A stretch of 64,000 bases of DNA from Halorhabdus tiamatea SARL4B (GCF_000470655.1 NC_021921.1:2108001-2172000); one strand, 5' to 3'; numbered from the stretch's first letter, positions 40,615 through 49,895 are shown. The notes: generated by a model from the letters alone, not told the origin. A program made the numbers and translations.

Positions 40615-43569
40615 ATGACACATCACGACGCGAACTCACGGGGAATGGGACGGACGAACACTGACCGGGACGACGGATTGTTCCGTCGGGATCTGCTCGC
40701 GGCGATGGGGCTGGGCGCGGGATCGGTCGCACTCGGGACGGACGTCGGCACGCCGAGTGTGATCTCCCGCGCAGCCGGGCAGACGAGTCTGGAGCTTGAC
40801 TACGCCCACGCGCTCCAGCAGTCACTGTACTTCTACGACGCCAATCGCTGCGGCGCGACGACGATGGGCGAGCGTCTCCAGTGGCGCGGGGAGTGCCACC
40901 ATTCGGACACTGAGATCTCGCTCGATGCGGCGACCGAGGACGGCGGAACTAACCTCTCTGCGAGTTTCATCGATGAGTACAGCGACGTACTCGGTCCCGA
41001 CGGCACCGGGACGGTCGACGTCAGCGGCGGCTTTCACGACGCCGGCGACCACATGAAGTTCGGGCTTCCCCAGAGCTTCAGCGCCTCGACGCTTTCCTGG
41101 GCGCTCTACGAGTTCGAGGACGCCTTCCGGGACGTCGGGGTCTACGATCACATGGTCGACATCTTGCGACACTTCGCCGATTACTTCCTGCAGTCGACGT
41201 TCAGAAGCCAAGACGGTGACGTCGTCGCCTTCTGCTATCACGTCGGCGAGGGGAGCATCGATCACAACTACTGGGGGCCGCCGGAACTCCAGTCCTCCGA
41301 GGAGTATCCCCGGCCTGCCTACTTCGCCACCGCGGAGGATCCGGCCAGCGACCAGTGTGCCGGGGCGGCCGCGGCGCTTGCGATCACGTCGCTCGTCCTG
41401 GAGTCCGAGGACGCCGAGTACGCTGTGGAGTGTCTCGACACCGCCCAAGCCCTCTATGACTTCGCCGTCGAGAACCGCGGACTGGGGTACGACGGCGGCT
41501 TCTACGACTCGAGTTACGACGAGGACGAACTCTCCTGGGCGGCGGTCTGGTTGCACATCGCGACCGACGACGACGCGTATCTGGACGACATCCTCGCCAC
41601 CGACGATTCGGGCAACTACGCCGGGTATCTCGGACAGATCATCGACTCGACCGACGACGACTGGCAGAACATCTGGGTCCACTCCTGGGATACCGTCTGG
41701 AGCGGCGTCTTCCTCAAACTCGCGCCGATCACCGACGACCCCGAACACTGGCAGATCGCCCGCTGGAACCTGGAGTACCTCTCGGGCGGGGCAGTCGAAC
41801 ATGGGGACGACAACGACACGAACTACGCCTCGACCTCCGACGCCGGTTTCACCGTGCTCAACACGTGGGGATCGGCCCGGTACAACGCCGCCGCGCAGTT
41901 CCAGGCGATGGTCTACCGGAAGTACCGCGACACCGAGAAGGCAGTCGCGCTCACTGACTGGGCAGCAACCCAGATGAATTACATCATGGGTGCGAATCCG
42001 TTCGGGTACTCGCTGATCGTCGGGTTTACCGACGACCACGCCGAGCATCCCCACCACCGGGCGGCCCACGGCTCGAAGACAAACAGCATGGAGGAACCCG
42101 AAGAACACCGCCATACGCTGTGGGGTGCCCTGGTCGGCGGTCCCGACGAGGACGACACCCACGTCGACGAGACCTCCGACTACGTCTACAACGAGGTCGC
42201 GATCGACTTCAACGCAGGACTGGTCGGCGCGCTGGCCGGGTTCAACACGTTCTATTCGGATACCGGCGACCCGGTCGCGGCGTTCCCGCCGGACGAGGAA
42301 CCGATCGACGCCTACTACGCCGAGGGGGAGGTCCTCCAGGAGAACGCCGACCGGACACAGGTTCGGGTCACGATCCACAACGAGTCGATCCACCCGCCCC
42401 ATCGCGAGGACGGCCTCAGCGCACGCTACTTCATCGATATTAGCGAGTTGCGTGAGGCCGGCCAGTCGATCGACGCCGTCTCGGTCGAGGTCCAGTACGA
42501 CCAGCAAGCAACCGAGGGCGACGGGTCGACGGACGTCTCGGGGCCGATCGCCTGGGACGAGGACGCCGGCATCTACTACATCGAACTCGACTGGTCGGGC
42601 AACCAGATCTATGGCGCACGGGAGATTCAGATCTCGATGATCGCCGAGCAGGATGACAACTGGGAGAGCAACTGGGATCCATCGAACGACCCGAGCTTCC
42701 AGGACATCGGCGAGGAGGCGACCGTCACCGAGGCGATCCCCGTCTACCTCGACGGCGAACTGGTTTACGGCCAGCTTCCGGGTGAGTCCGAGTCCGAGCC
42801 CGACGACACGACCGCTCCGACGGCTCCCTCGAACCTCTTTGTGGTCGAGACGACAGCGTCCTCGGCCGAGATCGAGTGGGAGGCCGCCAGCGACGAGGGC
42901 GGTAGCGGCCTCGATCACTACACCATCTCCGTTGCGGGCGACTTCGATCAGCAGGTCGAGGCCGAAACGACGGGTACGACCGTCGAGGAACTGGACGCCG
43001 AGACGACCTACGAGATCGGCGTCTCGGCGGTCGACGCTGCCGGCAACGAGTCCGATACGGTAACCGTCGAGGCGACGACCGACGAGGCCGACGACGGCGA
43101 GGACGACAGCGATGACGAGGAATCACCGACGGATGCCCTCGTCGTCAACGACTACGATGGCGACCCGGCGTGGTCGAGCAATCGCAATGACCTCGGCCAG
43201 TGGTGTGGGGCCGGCTCCTTCGAGAACGGGAGCGGCGATGTCGAAGACGGTGCCCTGGTCCTCGAATACGACAACGGCGGCTGGTATCAAGAGCAGATCA
43301 ACCAGGCGGTCGACGACTATTCGAGCGTCGTGCTCGAAGTCAGCGGTGCCAACGGCGGCGAAGAGAGCGAGATCCGCTTCGCGATGGATGGCGTCTCGGA
43401 CTTGCTTGCGAACCTGACTGACGATTCGATCGGGGCGAGTGCCGGCGAGGTACGGATCGACATGGAGTCGGCGGGTATCGATCCGGCCGCTCAGGGGCTT
43501 GCAGTCCGGCTAAACTTCTGGCAAGGAGGCAACAGTACGCTCGAAATCAAGGAAGTCCGACTCGAGTGA
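40615..43569 (+). CDS. Secreted GH9 cellulase with CBM3-like domain, FnIII and CBM-X
   Basis: 984 residues from ATG 40615. Tat-like FRRDLLAAMGLGAGSVAL; GH9 (alpha/alpha)6 barrel ~58-555 with base Asp142/Asp145 in GGFHDAGDHMKF and acid Glu527 in YVYNEVAIDFNAG; MGANPFGYSLIVGFTDDH. Residues ~561-722 (VRVTIHNESIHPPHREDGLS, ISMIAEQDDNWESNWDPSND) match a family-3 module, as in processive GH9-CBM3c endoglucanases. Then FnIII ~731-822 and CBM-X ~840-984. It is the only inverting cellulase of the set. Confidence 0.9.
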   Translation: MTHHDANSRGMGRTNTDRDDGLFRRDLLAAMGLGAGSVALGTDVGTPSVISRAAGQTSLELDYAHALQQSLYFYDANRCGATTMGERLQWRGECHHSDTEISLDAATEDGGTNLSASFIDEYSDVLGPDGTGTVDVSGGFHDAGDHMKFGLPQSFSASTLSWALYEFEDAFRDVGVYDHMVDILRHFADYFLQSTFRSQDGDVVAFCYHVGEGSIDHNYWGPPELQSSEEYPRPAYFATAEDPASDQCAGAAAALAITSLVLESEDAEYAVECLDTAQALYDFAVENRGLGYDGGFYDSSYDEDELSWAAVWLHIATDDDAYLDDILATDDSGNYAGYLGQIIDSTDDDWQNIWVHSWDTVWSGVFLKLAPITDDPEHWQIARWNLEYLSGGAVEHGDDNDTNYASTSDAGFTVLNTWGSARYNAAAQFQAMVYRKYRDTEKAVALTDWAATQMNYIMGANPFGYSLIVGFTDDHAEHPHHRAAHGSKTNSMEEPEEHRHTLWGALVGGPDEDDTHVDETSDYVYNEVAIDFNAGLVGALAGFNTFYSDTGDPVAAFPPDEEPIDAYYAEGEVLQENADRTQVRVTIHNESIHPPHREDGLSARYFIDISELREAGQSIDAVSVEVQYDQQATEGDGSTDVSGPIAWDEDAGIYYIELDWSGNQIYGAREIQISMIAEQDDNWESNWDPSNDPSFQDIGEEATVTEAIPVYLDGELVYGQLPGESESEPDDTTAPTAPSNLFVVETTASSAEIEWEAASDEGGSGLDHYTISVAGDFDQQVEAETTGTTVEELDAETTYEIGVSAVDAAGNESDTVTVEATTDEADDGEDDSDDEESPTDALVVNDYDGDPAWSSNRNDLGQWCGAGSFENGSGDVEDGALVLEYDNGGWYQEQINQAVDDYSSVVLEVSGANGGEESEIRFAMDGVSDLLANLTDDSIGASAGEVRIDMESAGIDPAAQGLAVRLNFWQGGNSTLEIKEVRLE

Positions 43570-43684
43570 GTGGTCCGCCGCTCGCTCTGATCTCCGAACA
43601 CGTGTCGTCTCGGTGACGATCGCCGGCGAAGGTTTTTCCGGTTCCCTCACTCTTTTAGACAATACACTGGTACTATCAATTGGT

Positions 43685-45469
43685 ATGGTCAAACGAAGGG
43701 CTGTATTGAAGGGGAGTATCGCATTCGGGAGTCTGGGTCTGGCGACGTCGGTCCTGGGTCAGGATCACTCGCCGCTGGTCGTCCACGCGTTCGACGGGGG
43801 AACCTATCCGGGCTCCAACGACCTCGGCAACTGGGCCGACGCGGGGAGTTTCGCCAACGGGAGCGGATCGGGCGAGATCGAAAACGGTGCCCTCCGCCTG
43901 GAGTACGACAACGCCGGCTGGTTCGGGAGCAACGTTTCCCAGTCGATCGGCGACTATCAGTATCTCACCCTTCGAATTCGGGGGGACGAGGGTGGCGAGC
44001 AATCGGATTTCACACTCAAGATCGGTGGCGTCTCGGATCTCCTGGGCAACCTGACTGACGATTCTATCGGGACCGAGTATTCGACTGTCTCGATCGACCT
44101 CGAATCAGTCGGTGCTGATCTCGAAAACCCACAGGCAGTCAGATTCAACTTCTGGCAAGGGTCCTCGGGGGCCGTCGAGATCGATCGGATCGCGGTGACG
44201 ACAGACCCCGACGACGACGGTTCGGAGACGCCAACGGAGACGCCCGAAGACACGCCGACCGAGACGGAACCCGACGACGGGGAGTCGACCTGGGACGTCC
44301 CGTTCCTGGACCGGCCCCCGGAGCCTGATACGCTCCCCGCCGATATCACCGGCAGCACGACGGTCGCCGAACTGTACGAACACTTCGACGACCCCTACTA
44401 CGTCCCGCGTGACTTCACGGACTATCTGCCCGGCGAGACGTCCTCGACCGGCCAGGCCTGGACGGACGCCGAGAAGGCCGAGGAGTTCGGCTACGACGAG
44501 ACGGCCGTCCAGAACAACATCAGCGACGGGTCGCTGACCCTCGACCAGCTCGGCACGCAGGCGTTGCCCTACGTCCAGCAACTCGCCGACAACGACTTCC
44601 CCGCCCATGCGACCGTGAAACTTCTCCCGCGGCTCGCGCTGTTGCCGGATGAGACCGAAGACCCCGGCACGCACGACGACCCCGACAACATCTGGGACGA
44701 GACCGCAGGCCCGACCCAAGCGACGAACGGTCCCGACCAGTTCATCCAGGACCGTTGGCCGACGGACGCCCGAACGTACCAGCCTGACGAGGTCCGCGTG
44801 CGTGACCGCGTCCACGACCAGCCGGAGTACGACGACAGCCGCGAGTGGGGGAGTTCGGCTGACCTGCCAGAGGACGTCCTCAACAACCCGGACAACCCCA
44901 TCCACGAGATGGTGGCCGACAAGGTCGATCCGCGGACCGGCGAGTCGCTTGGCGGCGACGGCTTCACTGCCAACGCGCCGATGGAGGCGTCCGTCGAGAT
45001 CCACGAGAACGGCGGCGGCTACTGGAACCAGTACCTCGTTCTGAAGAACACCAGCGAGGTGCCGTACTTCCAGGACGGCATGGTCATCACGTGGCTCGGC
45101 CCGTCGGGTGACGCCGCGAACCTCGCGGACGGCCACTGGAACAATCCTCACCGACCGAGCCAGTCGCTGGGCCATCCTCAGCGCGACGTCATCGAGGTCA
45201 TCCATCCCGACTACGAAGGCATGTCGGCCTACGCCGTCCGGTGTGCGAACCACGACGAGCCCTACCACATGCGGACGATCTACCCGAACCAGCAGGTCGC
45301 CATGGAGATCGGGACCCCCGCGAACGCGGACCGCTGGTCCTCGTCTTCGGAGCGCCAGGACGCAGTCGAGACGATGCTCGACTCGCTACACGTCGAACTC
45401 GAGACCAACCTCAGCCGGAACGACCGCCTCATCGACGCCATCGACCTGACGTATCGCGTCCCGAACTGA
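43685..45469 (+). CDS. Tat-exported protein: N-terminal CBM-X and unknown C-terminal domain
   Basis: 594 residues. Tat motif VKRRAVLKGSIAFGSLGL; a CBM-X copy, unusually N-terminal, at ~30-180 (LEYDNAGWFGSNVSQSIGD, RFNFWQGSSGAVEIDRI); TPTETPEDTPTE linker; then ~395 residues that match no family I know. That domain has one Cys, many Asp/Pro, and motifs such as VEIHENGGGYWNQYLVLKN, WLGPSGDAANLADGHWNNPH and CANHDEPYHMRTIYPNQQ, with several His, Tyr and Trp that could line an active site. Being last in a cluster of polysaccharidases and joined to CBM-X, it may be a new carbohydrate-active enzyme. Start ATG 43685 puts the Tat signal at the N-terminus. Confidence 0.7.
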   Translation: MVKRRAVLKGSIAFGSLGLATSVLGQDHSPLVVHAFDGGTYPGSNDLGNWADAGSFANGSGSGEIENGALRLEYDNAGWFGSNVSQSIGDYQYLTLRIRGDEGGEQSDFTLKIGGVSDLLGNLTDDSIGTEYSTVSIDLESVGADLENPQAVRFNFWQGSSGAVEIDRIAVTTDPDDDGSETPTETPEDTPTETEPDDGESTWDVPFLDRPPEPDTLPADITGSTTVAELYEHFDDPYYVPRDFTDYLPGETSSTGQAWTDAEKAEEFGYDETAVQNNISDGSLTLDQLGTQALPYVQQLADNDFPAHATVKLLPRLALLPDETEDPGTHDDPDNIWDETAGPTQATNGPDQFIQDRWPTDARTYQPDEVRVRDRVHDQPEYDDSREWGSSADLPEDVLNNPDNPIHEMVADKVDPRTGESLGGDGFTANAPMEASVEIHENGGGYWNQYLVLKNTSEVPYFQDGMVITWLGPSGDAANLADGHWNNPHRPSQSLGHPQRDVIEVIHPDYEGMSAYAVRCANHDEPYHMRTIYPNQQVAMEIGTPANADRWSSSSERQDAVETMLDSLHVELETNLSRNDRLIDAIDLTYRVPN

Positions 45470-45644
45470 TCGTAGACGGGTTAGCCCGCGCCCAGCACAC
45501 GGATCCCACTTTTCGCACAATTTTCCTCCGCTGCCCAAGGTATGGCGGCATATTTAATATAGCCAATAATGGTTTATACGTGTGGCGCGAGTCGGATTCT
45601 TCTCCGTGGTAACTGTCTGTTTGACGGTAGAGATGGGCGAATTC

Positions 45645-46553
45645 TCAGGTTTCGCCCGAATCGATCGAGTCGAAGCGCCCTTCGGCGATGGCAGCGGCGA
45701 CTGTCGTGTCCTCCACGTCCTCGATCGCGTGGGGGTATTTCCGGGTGAAGTACCCAAGAATATTCGTGACGTCGCGTTCGAGCAGCTCGCGGGCGTTTTC
45801 GTGCTCTGTCGGGACAGCCTGGGGCCAATCGAAGACCGTGACTCCGTCCTTGCCGACGAAAATATTGTACTCGCTCATGTCGGCGTGGACGTACCCCGCT
45901 TCGTAGGCATTCTGGACTTCTTCGAGAATCAGGTCCAGGACTGGACGGACCTGCTGGTCTTCGAGCTTCGTCCGGGAGAGTTCGACGCCGTCCATGCGCT
46001 CCATCACGATCGCGTGACGGTTGTGATCGACCGGTCTCGGCACGCTTACCCCTGGGTAGAGGTCTTCGAGCGCGGTATACTCGCGTTCGGCGGCCTTCCG
46101 GGCGGTGTACAGCCAGGAGACGTGCTCGCGATCGGCGGTGTACTCGCGCTCACGCATCACTTCCCGGAAGTTCGTATACCCCTCACGGTGGTACTTCAGC
46201 GCCAGGGGTTTGTACGATTGGACCTCGTAGACGTCACTTTCCTTGCCCACGCCGAGGCTCGAACCAACTCCCTGGATGGACTCACGTTCGGCGAAGGTGT
46301 GCAGTGCCAGTGCGTCGTAGCCCTCGAACGTCAGGGTAAACCCCTGGTACTGGATCGTCTTCCGCTCGATCAACCCCCGGTCCTCACACCGGTCGAGCCG
46401 GTAATCGACGTTCTCGCTAGTCAGCCGGGAGAACTCCGGGATCTTCTCGCGGGCGACCCACTCCGAGAACCGCATCCCCTGCTCGATCCCCGAGAGAAGA
46501 TGAAAGTCCTCCGGCTCGAGCTCGGCCATCACCCCTGCGACGTTCGAGACCAT
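45645..46553 (-). CDS. rio2: RIO2-family protein kinase
   Basis: 302 residues from the ATG at 46553 (two GTG codons lie just before). N-terminal winged helix (ELEPEDFHLLSGIEQGMRF, NVDYRLDRCEDRGLIE), then the RIO kinase fold: GVGKESDVYEV as P-loop, ALKYHREG with the lysine, VHADMSEYNIFV as catalytic loop and VFDWPQAV as the metal-binding motif. RIO2 acts in late 40S/30S ribosome maturation. Unrelated to the cellulase cluster, which ends 176 bp before it on the other strand. Confidence 0.93.
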   Translation of the reverse strand: MVSNVAGVMAELEPEDFHLLSGIEQGMRFSEWVAREKIPEFSRLTSENVDYRLDRCEDRGLIERKTIQYQGFTLTFEGYDALALHTFAERESIQGVGSSLGVGKESDVYEVQSYKPLALKYHREGYTNFREVMREREYTADREHVSWLYTARKAAEREYTALEDLYPGVSVPRPVDHNRHAIVMERMDGVELSRTKLEDQQVRPVLDLILEEVQNAYEAGYVHADMSEYNIFVGKDGVTVFDWPQAVPTEHENARELLERDVTNILGYFTRKYPHAIEDVEDTTVAAAIAEGRFDSIDSGET

Positions 46554-46809
46554 CACCACTCGGTAGGGGTTTGACCGGCAAAAGCCCGACGTGTCGGCTC
46601 GTTCACCCAGATATAAACCTGATATCGCTATACGAAGTCCGGCTGACGCGGTGTCCCGAGTCTCCAGTTTGGTTTCTACAAACTAGTTCTTGATTGATAT
46701 TTAATCCCCGAGTGAGTAATGCGCGGTGTCAATAGGGGACTGAACTGACCATATATCAAGAAATAGAGAAAATAAACAGGTCAACCAGGGTATTAGAGAT
46801 TGCAGCTGT
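46554..46809. other. Intergenic region between rio2 and the IS element
   Basis: 256 bp. GATATAAACC and CTATACG around 46610-46635 could be promoter elements of rio2. From ~46680 the DNA becomes AT-richer and I see no gene. Confidence 0.35.
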
Positions 46810-47753
46810 CGCTCATCTGTAGCAGTGAATACTTTGTGAGTGGAGTTCGTAGCTGACTCCAAGATGGTAAGCAGAGAGAGCGTGGATGAGGTCTTTCTGC
46901 CTGACAAAGATGATTGTCTAGAGTATCTCCGTGAACAGCGATGGCCAGAAGAGGTAATGTGTCCGCACTGCGAGAGTGCGGACACGATCAAGAAGGGGAC
47001 GACGAGAAAGGGTGCTCAACGCTATCGCTGTCACAACTGTGATAGTATTTTCAACGATCTTACCGAGACCATATTTGCCGAGCACAAGCTTTCACTCCCG
47101 GAGATGTTCCATATCATTCGAGGGATGGAAGAGGACAAAACATCACAGATAACTCAGGAACTTGACCGAACATACAAGACGGTCTTGGACTTCGTCCATG
47201 AAGTCCAAGACGCTCTTGACGACGATCCAGAGTTTGATCTCACTGGTGTTTGCGAAGCTGACGAGGTCTACGTCGTGGCTGGTGAGAAAGGTACCAAGCA
47301 GGCGAGTCCGCGCTCGCGCGGACTCAAAAAAAGGGACGCGGAACGTTCGAGTCAGACAAACCGCCAGTCGTGACACTCGTCCGTCGCTCCGACGGACGAG
47401 TTCGGTTCCTCGTTCGTGAAGATCTCGAAGATGTAGACGAGGACATCGTCGAATACGGCGATGAAGACGATCCGGCGATCCTCTGCACCGATCAGTACAG
47501 CATCTACGACGGTATCGACGAGTACGACGAGATTGATGGCCATCTCGCCATCAATCACGACGAACACTACGTCGTCGGTGATGCTCACACGAACAGCTGT
47601 GAGAACCGCCATAGCTTCCTTCGCAACTGGTTGCGAAGGTTCCGAGGCGTCTCAAAACACCACTTACAGGGCTATTTGAACTTCTTCAGTCTCACACTCA
47701 ACACAGATCGCTGGTTCGAGAAAATCCTAAGTACTGACTTCTACAGATGAGCG
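46810..47753 (+). mobile_element. IS1595-type insertion sequence
   Basis: Terminal inverted repeats of 25 bp, 22 matching: left 46810-46834 begins CGCTCATCTGTAG, right 47729-47753 read on the other strand begins the same. They enclose one transposase region. The outer 8 bp on each side are not identical, so no target duplication is visible. Confidence 0.75.
46864..47750 (+). pseudogene. IS1595-family transposase, frameshifted
   Basis: N-terminal part: zinc ribbon CPHCESADTIKKG with CHNCDSIF, helix-turn-helix, then CEADEVYVVAGEKG with the first catalytic Asp. After a run of seven A at 47326-47332 the frame must shift by -1 to continue as GRGTFESDKPPVVTLVRR, CTDQYSIYDG (second Asp) and GDAHTNSCENRHSFLRNWLR, with the last catalytic Asn/Glu/His. 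One extra A would restore a full protein. Just before the A run is a perfect hairpin (47304-47312 with 47317-47325). The transposase is probably inactive. Confidence 0.8.
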
Positions 47754-47779
47754 TTCTTTGATACTCCCGAACAAAATAT

Positions 47780-48379
47780 ATGAATCGCCGCCAGTTCCTT
47801 ACCACGATCGGGAGCGGAACAGGCATATCTCTCGCTGGATGTATTTCTTTTGCGAATACACCCACAAACCCATCCGGGGACGGGTCGTTTCAACGACGTT
47901 CTGTGTCCATCATTTCCCGCGATGAAATACCCGATGATGTCTCCGCATCACTTTCCGTTGATGCCATCTCAGATGTAGCGGCTCCCGATAAGATGGTCAA
48001 ATTTCAATTCACGCTCACTAATCGATACGACAATGTTCGATCTTTTGATGTGGGTAGCATTCCCGTCCCGAATCTTCTAATTGGAAAGAGTGACCCACCT
48101 CACTACGTGCTTCTACAACCATCACACTGGACGGCAGACGACCGACGCGCTAACTGTTGGGAGAGCAACGCACCCGATAAAGACCCCTACCGAGTAGTGC
48201 CTGAGGAGAGACAAGTAGACCTGGAACCAAGCGAATCCCACTCTGGTGACGCCGCACTGTGGGGAAGCGTAGAGGATGATGTGTGTTGGCCGACAGGAAA
48301 ATACAGATTTAGAAATGACGTAAGTCTTGATGGTACCATATTCACGTGGGGATTCCGGTTTGAAGTGGCCAAGCAGTGA
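47780..48379 (+). CDS. Tat-exported lipoprotein, unknown function
   Basis: 199 residues. MNRRQFLTTIGSGTGISLAG directly before Cys21 gives a twin-arginine signal with a lipobox, so the mature protein should be anchored by lipid outside the membrane. The mature part is a ~170-residue domain with VKFQFTLTNRYDNVRSFDVG, a conserved-looking Ig-like start, and two Cys (RRANCWES, DDVCWPTG). Similar proteins are common beside haloarchaeal mobile DNA. Base composition is clearly less GC-rich than the genome, which suggests recent transfer. Confidence 0.65.
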   Translation: MNRRQFLTTIGSGTGISLAGCISFANTPTNPSGDGSFQRRSVSIISRDEIPDDVSASLSVDAISDVAAPDKMVKFQFTLTNRYDNVRSFDVGSIPVPNLLIGKSDPPHYVLLQPSHWTADDRRANCWESNAPDKDPYRVVPEERQVDLEPSESHSGDAALWGSVEDDVCWPTGKYRFRNDVSLDGTIFTWGFRFEVAKQ

Positions 48380-49004
48380 TTCCATCCAGCTACCGGTAGT
48401 TCACCGACTTTCTGTTGAAGTAGCATCAACGGAAAAGTGGATTGCGCGTCTGTGTTGGCCGCAGATGAATATTTTGAGCTCATTGCATCTGTGCTGATTC
48501 CGCTAGACTAATCGGCTAAGCCCTCGCTGAGTCCACCGCTTGAGTGGCGACGCTATTCAGTAGCGCAGAATCCACGCAATTTCCCACACTTCTCCGATAA
48601 TCACGCCCGCAAGCATTTGAGATCGACTCTCCATCGCCGAGAAAAACACAAATCAACTTATTTTGGTGGTGTTTAGTTATGCGTGAAAAGTGAGGCAGGA
48701 AAATTTTCGGATGGTCTTTGGCCGAAATCACCCATCTCAGCAGCAAGCAGTAGTGAGTGGATCGAATTAGATTTTGTGGAGCGCGAACAGACACCGCCCC
48801 AGCTGATGGAGTTGAGTACTGGATTGTATTTGGCCGGACTATAACTATTTTTTGATGACTGGCTCGCCAGCACCGTAGACTCTAGTTTCACCATTCAACC
48901 ACGTCGTTCACCCCCTGATTTCGCTTGTAGATTTCTCAAACTGCCAATCCGGGGGTGTTGTCACTGTCGAAGCGCCTATGTCCGGCAGGGCCGAGGGTCG
49001 AAAC
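48380..49004. other. Gene-poor, AT-richer stretch
   Basis: About 625 bp after the lipoprotein gene. Short open frames exist on the minus strand (up to ~90 codons at 48516-48794) but none has a recognisable motif, haloarchaeal acidity or a convincing start. Probably degraded acquired DNA plus the promoter of the endonuclease IV gene. Confidence 0.4.
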
Positions 49005-49835
49005 ATGCAAATCGGGGCTCACACCTCCATCGCCGGCGGCGTTTCCAACGCCGTCGAGGAACAGGTCGAGTACGACGGCAACTGCGGTCAGATCTTCTCA
49101 CACTCACCGCAGGTCTGGCAGGAACCGTCGATCGAGGACAGCGAGGCCGAGGCGTTTCGCGACCGATCGGTCGAGGCCGACGTCGGGCCGTGGGTGATCC
49201 ATGCCTCGTATCTGGTCAACCTCTGTACGCCCAAGGACGACCTCCGGGAGAAGTCGATCGCGAGTCTCCAAGAGGAGGTCGACGCCGCGGCGACACTCGA
49301 CATCGAGTACGTCAACGTCCACCTCGGGGCCCACACGGGCGCGGGCGTCGAACAGGGGCTGGCGAATGCCGCCAGCGCGCTCGACGAACTTGACGTTCCC
49401 GAGGACGTGACCGTCCTCATCGAGTCGGACGCCGGCAGCGGGACGAAGCTCGGTGACGACTTCGAGCACCTCGCGACAGTCCTGGACGCGAGCGAGCAGG
49501 ACCTCGGTGTCTGTCTCGACACCGCCCACCTCTTCGCTGCGGGGTACGACCTTTCGACGCCCGACGCGGTCGCGGAGACCGTCGCCGAATTCGACGGGAA
49601 GGTGGGCCTGGACCACCTGGAATGTCTCCACCTCAACGACTCGAAACACGCCTGCGGGACGAACAAGGACGAACACGCCCACCTCGGCGAGGGCGAGATC
49701 GGCGAGGCCGGCATCGCGGCCGTCGTCACTCACGACGCCTTGCGGGAGTTGCCGTTCGTTCTGGAGACGCCGACCGAGGACGGCCGGGGCTTCGCCTGGA
49801 ACGTCGAGCGAGCGCGGGAACTCTGTGAGGCCTGA
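49005..49835 (+). CDS. nfo: Endonuclease IV (AP endonuclease)
   Basis: 276 residues from ATG 49005. [91 protein letters not shown] and FVLETPTED contain the His/Glu/Asp ligands of the three zinc ions in this TIM-barrel enzyme. It cuts DNA 5' to abasic sites in base-excision repair. An in-frame ATG at 48978 is less likely because the family starts at MQIGAH. Confidence 0.94.
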   Translation: MQIGAHTSIAGGVSNAVEEQVEYDGNCGQIFSHSPQVWQEPSIEDSEAEAFRDRSVEADVGPWVIHASYLVNLCTPKDDLREKSIASLQEEVDAAATLDIEYVNVHLGAHTGAGVEQGLANAASALDELDVPEDVTVLIESDAGSGTKLGDDFEHLATVLDASEQDLGVCLDTAHLFAAGYDLSTPDAVAETVAEFDGKVGLDHLECLHLNDSKHACGTNKDEHAHLGEGEIGEAGIAAVVTHDALRELPFVLETPTEDGRGFAWNVERARELCEA

Positions 49836-49895
49836 AGACGGCGTCATCGCACTGCGGATCGACCACCTTTTGGACGCCCGTCGGCTATCGCGGGT

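Noticed and set aside
21953-45469. Possible archaeal cellulosome
   Set aside because: No dockerin or cohesin sequences, no scaffoldin and no repeated Ca-binding duplicated segments were found; the modules are FnIII, PKD and CBM types.
47304-47332. Hairpin plus A7 as a programmed -1 frameshift signal
   Set aside because: The hairpin is upstream of the slippery run, whereas stimulatory structures lie downstream, and IS1595 transposases are normally one frame. Simple mutation is more likely.
48516-48794. Minus-strand open frame of 92 codons in the gene-poor stretch
   Set aside because: No motif, not acidic, no promoter-like element, and no match to transposase ends that I know.
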